The position numbers were made by a program, and so were the translations under genes. Of a stretch of 64,000 nucleotides of DNA, positions 58,240-64,000 are shown piece by piece. The notes under the pieces were generated by a model, which made no database searches, had not been told where the DNA came from, and saw nothing but the letters and a program-made list of their open reading frames with translations. Positions within the stretch are counted from its first letter, which is position 1. The number at the start of each line of letters is the position of its first letter. This DNA is from Chelonoidis abingdonii (lineage: Eukaryota > Chordata > Testudines > Testudinidae): contig NC_133773.1 in the NCBI RefSeq assembly GCF_003597395.2, positions 79,312,494 to 79,376,493 of the forward strand. The letters run 5' to 3'.

Positions 58240-58805
58240 TACTCACCTGGTAGCTCTGCATGTAGAAGGGAACAATAATGTGGCCCATTGCCAATAGATT
58301 GGCTTAGCAGAGGCAGTTCTCAGATGCACAAATGGTCCCTGAAGGATCAAGTGTGCAAAATATTTTCTCCATTTGGGGTCAATCCAGTACAGATCTGTTT
58401 GCAAGTAGGTTCAACAAAAAGAGTTCAAGAGCAGGGAAAGACAATCAACCCATCTCAGATGTTTTCCTGTTGGGGAAAGAGGCTTCTGTATACTCTCCTC
58501 CTCGCCCCCTTTCTATTGATTCAGAGAGTAGGGAAGATGCATAAGGACAGGGGAAGGGTAATCCCAATTGCCCAAGTTTGATCAATGCAGCAATGGTACA
58601 CAGACCTGCCTCAGTTATTGATGGAGTCAGCAACAGGCTTCCTCCATCTCCAGCCATGTTTTTGCAGCAGCAAGGCAAGATCCTCCATCCAGATCCTCAG
58701 TCTCTCCATCTGATGGCTTCTAAGTGTATTTGCACTTATGGCAGTGTATGAAGTACAGACATGCCAGAATAGCAGGGTTAGACAGTGAAGCACTAAAGTG
58801 AGCAG
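58240..58805 (+). mobile_element. DIRS-type RNase H region, 3' part of split element
   Basis: Fragmented frames follow the RNase H region of DIRS retroelements. 'gaagggaacaataatgtggc' gives EGNNNVA; DWLSRGSSQMHKWSLKDQV (58300-58355) follows, then STDLFASRFNKKS in the next frame (58388-58430), TLLLAPFLLIQR and KDRGRVIPIAQV. Near 58590-58720 LPQLLMESATG and ILHPDPQSLHLMASK-like residues continue the same domain. No tyrosine recombinase, which should follow, is recognisable after 58805. Stops and shifts throughout. It begins within a few bases of the CR1 end. Confidence 0.65.
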
Positions 58806-58899
58806 AGGTGCCAGAGTCCTTTATGGTCTATGGTTCTCTACAAACACAATCAATGCATCTCACAGGTACAATGCTATTAGTGTCCCACTGCCTCCTCAG

Positions 58900-59100
58900 C
58901 ACTGGATACTTCCCCCATCACAGTGAAAGTCTCCATCAGTGAGGGAAGGCATTGGCAGGAGATAGGGGGGCAACCGAAAAAGCCTCTGTCAGTGAGGAGT
59001 CACTGCCAGAGCCTTTTACTGTTAAGTGTAGCTACGCATCACTTAACAGTGGACACAGCCTGACTTTCACTGCAGTGTGTAGCTACATGTACCCTACCAG
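58900..59100. repeat. MITE-like repeat
   Basis: Ends in 'gtgtagctacatgtacccta' preceded by 'aagtgtagctacgcatcact', an internal echo of TGTAGCTAC typical of a reptile MITE family. The left end is not clear. Confidence 0.5.
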
Positions 59101-59224
59101 TATACACAAGACATAAGAGGTGCCGTTCAGAATCTCACCCCACATTTCTGAAGGAGAGCCATTTAATAAGACATGTGTAATCCACTGGTGAGTCTGTGTA
59201 CCTTAGTCTTACACGTGCTATTAT

Positions 59225-59288
59225 TCATAGATTCTAGGACAGGAAGGGACCTCGAGAGGTCATCGAGTCCAGTCCCCTGCCTTCAGAC
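59225..59288 (-). mobile_element. CR1 3' terminal scrap, antisense
   Basis: 'attctaggacaggaagggac' and 'cgagaggtcatcgagtccag', near-identical to the 3' end at 22312-22375. Only about 64 bases remain. Confidence 0.75.
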
Positions 59289-60400
59289 TAATTCATAAGA
59301 AAGCATCTTTAATATTGTAGTTAAGTTTAAGTTAATATTTTAGCTTTGTGTATGTCAAATATAGCAACAAAAACTGTGACACTAGTAGCAATATCCAAAT
59401 GAGTAAAATTTGGATACATCTAAGCTCTTGTCAGGTTACGGGAATATAGTATATATTTGTGTCTATAAGTATTCATTTGTCTAACATTCCAAGAAATACC
59501 AGCAATCTATGCACTGAGTGACTCTTTGTGAGAAGAAAAGTCAGAGAAGTCTGTAATTATAGAAGTAGATATAGAGGGTATGGAATGTTTCTTGTTGACT
59601 GGTAACTTGTGGTGGGAACTGCACTGATCAATAGGGTTGCGTCTTCTAGATGTTTATCCTTGACCATTAAATAAAGTTGACATTGAAAATTTGGTTTAAA
59701 TGTGAAGGACTAAATATAAGAGAGAGAAAGCAAAAGTGGAACTAACTAGGACAATAAAAGCAGGAGAAAAAGCGTAAACAATGCAGAAAAAAGGCTTTTT
59801 AAAGGCAAAAAAGATGAGTTTGGACACCATTGAAGATGAAAACCTGATAAAAGCGTGTTTGAAAGAGAAGGAGAAAAGACCAAGTACTTTTTTCTGTCTT
59901 AATTTTAGAGACTGCCACAACCTGAGGCAAACACTTCAACATTGCAAAGCACAACCAATTATCCATTTTACTGAAGTGATTTCCACCTGAAAGGGATGGA
60001 AATTAGAAAATGAAAAGATGAAATAAAAAGAATACCTGGGGAATACTGTGGCAGAATGCATGTATTTAAAACTCTAGTTTAGTAAATCCAACCGAGATTC
60101 ACCATCTGCTACCAACACGGGCAAAAGAAACCCCAATTATTTTACTAGGAACAATGTGTGAATTGCATTTTTTTAAAACTTGTATTTTGTAAAGAGTGCA
60201 ATACATCACTGGGACATCAAATTGCATTTCTTTCATTCATTTTCTAAGTAAATACCCTTGACTTAAGTAAAATTTCTTTGAAAAAAAAATACATTTTCTG
60301 CTACTAATTAATGTTTACATTTAAGAAAAGGGTAGTAAATCTGTAATAAGCCCTTTGCAACATGAACAGCTGCATATGACCCTAAAAGTGCCTTTTGGTA
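59289..60400. other. Stretch without recognised gene
   Basis: AT-rich. A lysine-rich 69-codon frame (59781-59990) and its minus-strand shadow have no recognised domain. Confidence 0.45.
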
Positions 60401-60404
60401 GGGG

Positions 60405-62320
60405 GGACATTAAACTAGTTAGAGACATAAAGGGTAACAAGAAAACATTCTACAAATATATTAGAAGCAAGAGGAAATCCGAGGACAGGATAAATGGGGG
60501 AGTACAGAAACTGTAACAGAAAATATGGAAATGGCTGAGGTGCTAAGTGACCTTTTTTGTTTCAGTTTTCACTGAAAAGGTTACTGATGATTGGACATCT
60601 AACAGTGAATGCCAGTGAAAATGAGGTAGGATCTGAGGCTCAAATAGGGAAAGAACAAATTAAAAATTACTTAGTTGGCTAGCTTCAAGTCCCCAGTACC
60701 CGTTGAAATATATTCAAGAATACTGACTGAGGAGATATCTGAGCCATTAGCGGGAGAGATTCCAGAGGACTGGAAAAGGGCAAATATAGTGCCAGTCTAT
60801 AAAACAGTAAATAAGGACAACCTGGAGAATTACAGACCAGTCTGCTCTATTAATTTGCTCTATTATATTTCCAGGTATTGAAGTTAAGCTATCAGTTTGC
60901 AAACATCTAGAAGATAATAAGGTGATAAATAACAGTCAGCATGGATTTATCAAGAACATATAATGTCAAACCAATCTAATAGCTTTATTTGACAGGATAA
61001 CAAGCCTCATGGATAGGGAGAATTGGTAGATGTAGTATATCTTGACTTAAGTAAGGCTTTTGATACTGTCTCACATGACCTTCTCATAAACAAACTAGGG
61101 AAATACAACCTAGATGGAGCTACGTAAGATGGGTACACAACCATCTGGAAAACTGTTCCCAGAGATTAGTTATCAGTGCTTCACAGTCAAGCTGGCAGTG
61201 CTTATCAACTGGAGTGTTGCAGGGATCAGTTCAGAGTCACATTCTGTTCAATATCTTCATCAATGATTTAGATAGTGGCATAGATAATACACTTATAAAG
61301 TTTGCAGACAATACCAAGTGGGGAGGGGTTGCAAGTGCTGTGGAGGATAGGATTAAAATTCAAAATGATCTGGACAAACTGGAGAAATGGTCTGAAGTAA
61401 ATAGGATGAAATTCAATAAGGACTAATCTTAAATACTCCACTTACGAAGGAACAATCAGTTGCACACATACAAAATGGGAAATGATTGCCTAGGAATGAG
61501 TTCTGCAGAAAAGGGTCTGGGAGTCATAGTGAATAACAGGCTAAAGATGAGTCAACAGTGTAACACCATTGCAAAAAAAAAAAAAATCAAACATCATTCT
61601 TGGCTGTATTAGCAGGAGTATTGTAAGGAGACATGAGAAGAAATTCTTCCACCCTATTCCACACTGATTAGGCATCAGCTGTCATATTGTGTCCAATTCT
61701 GGGCACCACATTTCAGGAATGATGTGGACAAATTGGAGATAGTCCAGAAAAGAGCGACAAAAATGATTAAAGGTCTAGAATACATGATCTATGAGGGAAG
61801 ACTGAAAAAAAACTGGGTTTGTTTAGTTTGGAGAAGAGAAGACTGAAAGGGGATAGGTCAAGAAGCAATGGGCTTAAATTGCAGCAAGGGCAGTTTAGGT
61901 TGGATATTAGGAAAAACTTCCTAACTGCCAGGGTTGTTAAGCACTGGAATAAATTGCCTAGGTAGGTTGTGGAACCTCCATCACTGGAGATTTTTAAGAG
62001 CAAGTTAGGCAAACACCTGTCAGGGATGATCTAGATCAGTGATGGGTAACCTGCAGCCCACAGGCCACATGTGGCCTTTGAAGGTAATCCACTGGTGGGC
62101 CACTAGACAGTGTGTTTTCATTTGCACACTGTGGCATCTGTGCAAATGTAAACAAACAGTCTGGTGGCCTGCCAGCAAATTACCCTGATGGGCCGTGTGC
62201 AGCCCGTAGAACGCAGGTTGCCCAATGCTTGTCCAGATGATACTTAATCCTGCCATGAGTGCAGGGAACTGGACTAGATGACCTCTTAAGTTTTCTTCAG
62301 TCCTGTGGTTCTATGATTAT
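60405..62320 (+). mobile_element. CR1 LINE, 5' truncated, sense, with hAT insertion
   Basis: Begins between endonuclease and RT ('aaacattctacaaatatatt' giving [17 protein letters not shown]). RT pieces: AGEIPEDWKRANIVPVYK (60745-60800), SQHGFIKN near 60940, ILFNIFINDLDSGIDNT (61240-61290), and the active site as FADNTKWGG near 61305, with the second Asp lost. The C-terminus and 3' UTR run to 62028, resume at 62231 after the hAT MITE, and end 'ctatgattat' near 62320. Same subfamily as 22312-22744. Confidence 0.87.
62029..62238. mobile_element. hAT-type MITE inside CR1 3' UTR
   Basis: Element about 62037-62230 (194 bp). Left end 'cagtgatgggtaacctgc'; right end as reverse complement 'aagcattgggcaacctgc'. 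It is flanked by ATCTAGAT (62029-62036) and GTCCAGAT (62231-62238), an 8-bp duplication with two differences. Removing the element rejoins the CR1 3' UTR smoothly. Non-coding. Confidence 0.82.
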
Positions 62321-62869
62321 ATGCAGCACACATGTCCAACCCACCAAGCAGAAGTGTCATCACTAGTCCCGTGTTTTCAGTACCATTTAAATCTTGGTAT
62401 AGATAGCAGAACTCCCTATCAGAGAGTTAACTTTTGGATCAGCTCTGTGGCTTCCCTGCTGTGTGTCGTCGACACGCCACCTAAAAAAACAAAGTTTGAG
62501 GGAAGTTTGTAGGCTAGAGTAGGTGGTCTCAAGTGCCTAGAGGTGGGGAAGGAGGAATGTGGTATTGTTGGGAAGCATCTGGATAAGGATCCACACATAG
62601 ATTAGTTTACTGAAGGCCCCATGACACCTGGGGATAATCCTGTATTGCAATGAGTATAAGTGATCATTTTTAAAAAAGATTATTTTTGCTTAGAAAATAT
62701 TGCCAAGCACAATGCACCTACTATGCTAATGAGGAGTCAAAATCTCTGGGATTGCTCAACCATCTTCTACAAGACAGGGAGTCGGGGCTATGGAACTTTT
62801 CTGCTGGGCACGTGGAGGTATAGGAGATATGGATCCAGCCATGTATCCAGAGTCTGAGTACTCTCCGCT
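62321..62869. other. Stretch without recognised gene
   Basis: Nothing recognised between the CR1 end and the next MITE. Confidence 0.45.
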
Positions 62870-63043
62870 TTTATAAGCAGTGGCAGCTCCAGGCACCAGC
62901 ACTCCAAGCGCATGCCTGGGGTGGCAAGCCTGGGGGGGCGCCCTGCCAGTCCCTGCGAGGGCAGCAGTCAGGCAAGCTGCTGAAGGCTGCCTGACTACTG
63001 TGCTTGGGGCAGCAAAAAAGCTAGAGCCGCCCCTGTTTATAAA
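62870..63043. mobile_element. hAT-type MITE, 158 bp, with target duplication
   Basis: Element 62878-63035. Left end 'cagtggcagctccag'; right end as reverse complement 'caggggcggctctag'. Flanks TTTATAAG (62870-62877) and TTTATAAA (63036-63043) form an 8-bp duplication with one mismatch. Very GC-rich with several CpG, unlike its surroundings, which suggests a fairly young insertion. The alanine-rich frames over it are shadows. Confidence 0.9.
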
Positions 63044-63600
63044 CACTCATTTCTTATACTTTTTGGTCTTTTTTTAATTTACCATCCATTTTCTCAGGAT
63101 CAGGTCTCCCCCTACTAGTACCTATGTGAACTTCCCTCTGTCCTCAGCCTCCTTGTTCATCTCCTCATCAATTTAAATGATAAGTACATTGAGCCTCAAA
63201 GAAAACACTAAAAATTTAGTTATAAAGGCTAAGTCAAAAATCACAGCCAAAAGTGCAATAGTTCCCTTTTCTCTTCTTCCTCTGACGAAAGTGAAATATC
63301 CTTGGAATATTCATTGGATATCAACTCGGGTGAGCATTTCCAGGAGAACAAAACTGACTCCCTAATATCTAATTACTTTGTCTTAAATTGGAAGTGGAAA
63401 AATGAGGGAAAATATCCCCTTAAAATATGGTCATGACAGTTATTTTTTTGGGGAGAGATCAGGAATAATCAGATAAGATTTCTTTGGAAATTTAAAACTG
63501 TTCTCCTTTTTATTTATTTATTTCCTGGGGACTGCAATTTGTCCAGTGATCTAAAGTAATTGTTAGGTATGAATCTTAGATATTAAGGATAACAGGGGAC
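63044..63600. other. Stretch without recognised gene
   Basis: AT-rich; nothing recognised. Confidence 0.45.
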
Positions 63601-63604
63601 TTGA

Positions 63605-64000
63605 ACAGAGAACTAATGGTATGGAAAAAGTGAATAGAGAAATGTTATTTACCCCTTCATATAAAGTAAGAACTAGGGATTACCTGGTGAAATTGCTAGG
63701 CAGCAAATATAAAACATACAAAAGAGAGGACTTCTTCACAGTCAACCTGTGGAACTCATTGCCATAGGATTGTGAAAGACACAAGTATAACTGAGTTCAA
63801 AAAGAACTAGAGAAGTTTATGGAGGATAGGTCCATCAATGACTATTAACCAAGGACACAACTACATGCTCCAGGTGTTCCTAAACCACTACTGCTGGGAC
63901 TGGACAGCAAGGAATGTATCATTCAGAATTGACCTGTTCATTCCCTCTGAAGCATCTGGCACTGGTCACTGTCAGAAGACAAGATACTGGACTAGAATGA
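63605..64000 (+). mobile_element. CR1 LINE 3' part, cut by window end
   Basis: 'atggtatggaaaaagtgaat', 'cacagtcaacctgtggaact', 'ggtccatcaatgactattaa' and 'tctgaagcatctggcactgg' follow the same ORF2 end and 3' UTR as 57810-58200, to which it is closest. It runs off at 64000 just before the expected tail. Confidence 0.82.

Noticed and set aside
62756..63077. Alanine-rich frames on both strands as small proteins
   Set aside because: They lie over the GC-rich hAT MITE at 62878-63035.
1..64000. A CRISPR array, phage, operon or defence system
   Set aside because: No regularly spaced direct repeats, no dense coding and no ribosome-binding-site/start patterns. Repeat content is that of a reptile nuclear genome.

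Overview
The window looks like AT-rich, non-coding vertebrate nuclear DNA, most likely from a turtle (probably a cryptodire; a crocodilian is the main alternative). The reasons are many CR1 LINE copies in both orientations, two copies of a tRNA-derived SINE that I recognise as the turtle Cry type, and reptile-type hAT and PIF/Harbinger elements and gypsy and DIRS retroelements. I see no bacterial-style operons, no rRNA or free-standing tRNA gene, no CRISPR array and no convincing host exon. Most open frames start at non-ATG codons or lie inside repeats. The window is best read as intergenic or deep intronic sequence full of old transposons.

Layout. 1-5000: AT-rich sequence with a foldback repeat (902-1118), a MIR-like core and a half MITE (3259). 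5018-6870: antisense CR1 interrupted by a second CR1. 6870-13930: mostly unique sequence, with a striking 27-bp-stem hairpin at 10111-10178. 13930-17070: CR1 tail, SINE-like repeat, LTR-like blocks with a pentamer array, antisense Cry SINE. 17950-20200: two sense CR1 fragments. 20579-23704: hAT fragment, complete 298-bp MITE, antisense CR1 tail, SINE-like repeat. 25033-26880: a 100-bp direct repeat pair around a sense Cry SINE. 27371-27584: hAT MITE with 8-bp target duplication. 28480-31830: two copies of one undetermined interspersed family. 33945 and 35075: a perfect 51-bp inverted repeat. 35850-37330: gypsy remnant with scrambled pol order and one LTR flanked by both a polypurine tract and a primer-binding site. 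40398-44092: the best-preserved element, a 3.7-kb PIF/Harbinger transposon with TTA target duplication, a DDE transposase pseudogene and a convergent two-exon Myb/SANT-like pseudogene. 45550-50150: LTR-like blocks and antisense CR1. 52950-58800: a DIRS element split by a nearly full-length CR1 carrying an ORF1 esterase domain. 59000-64000: MITE, CR1 with a hAT MITE inside, a hAT MITE with TTTATAAG/A target duplication, and a CR1 tail running off the window.

How the parts relate. No working gene set is visible. In Harbinger elements the DDE transposase and the Myb-like protein act together on the terminal repeats; here both genes are broken by stops and frameshifts. Every CR1 reverse transcriptase copy whose catalytic FADD box I could locate has lost it, so these copies look dead. 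The nestings (hAT in CR1, CR1 in CR1, CR1 in DIRS) give a relative insertion history. The most unusual structures are the rearranged gypsy, the 51-bp inverted repeat, the hairpin and the DIRS/CR1 composite. All family names come from recognition by eye, without database searches.
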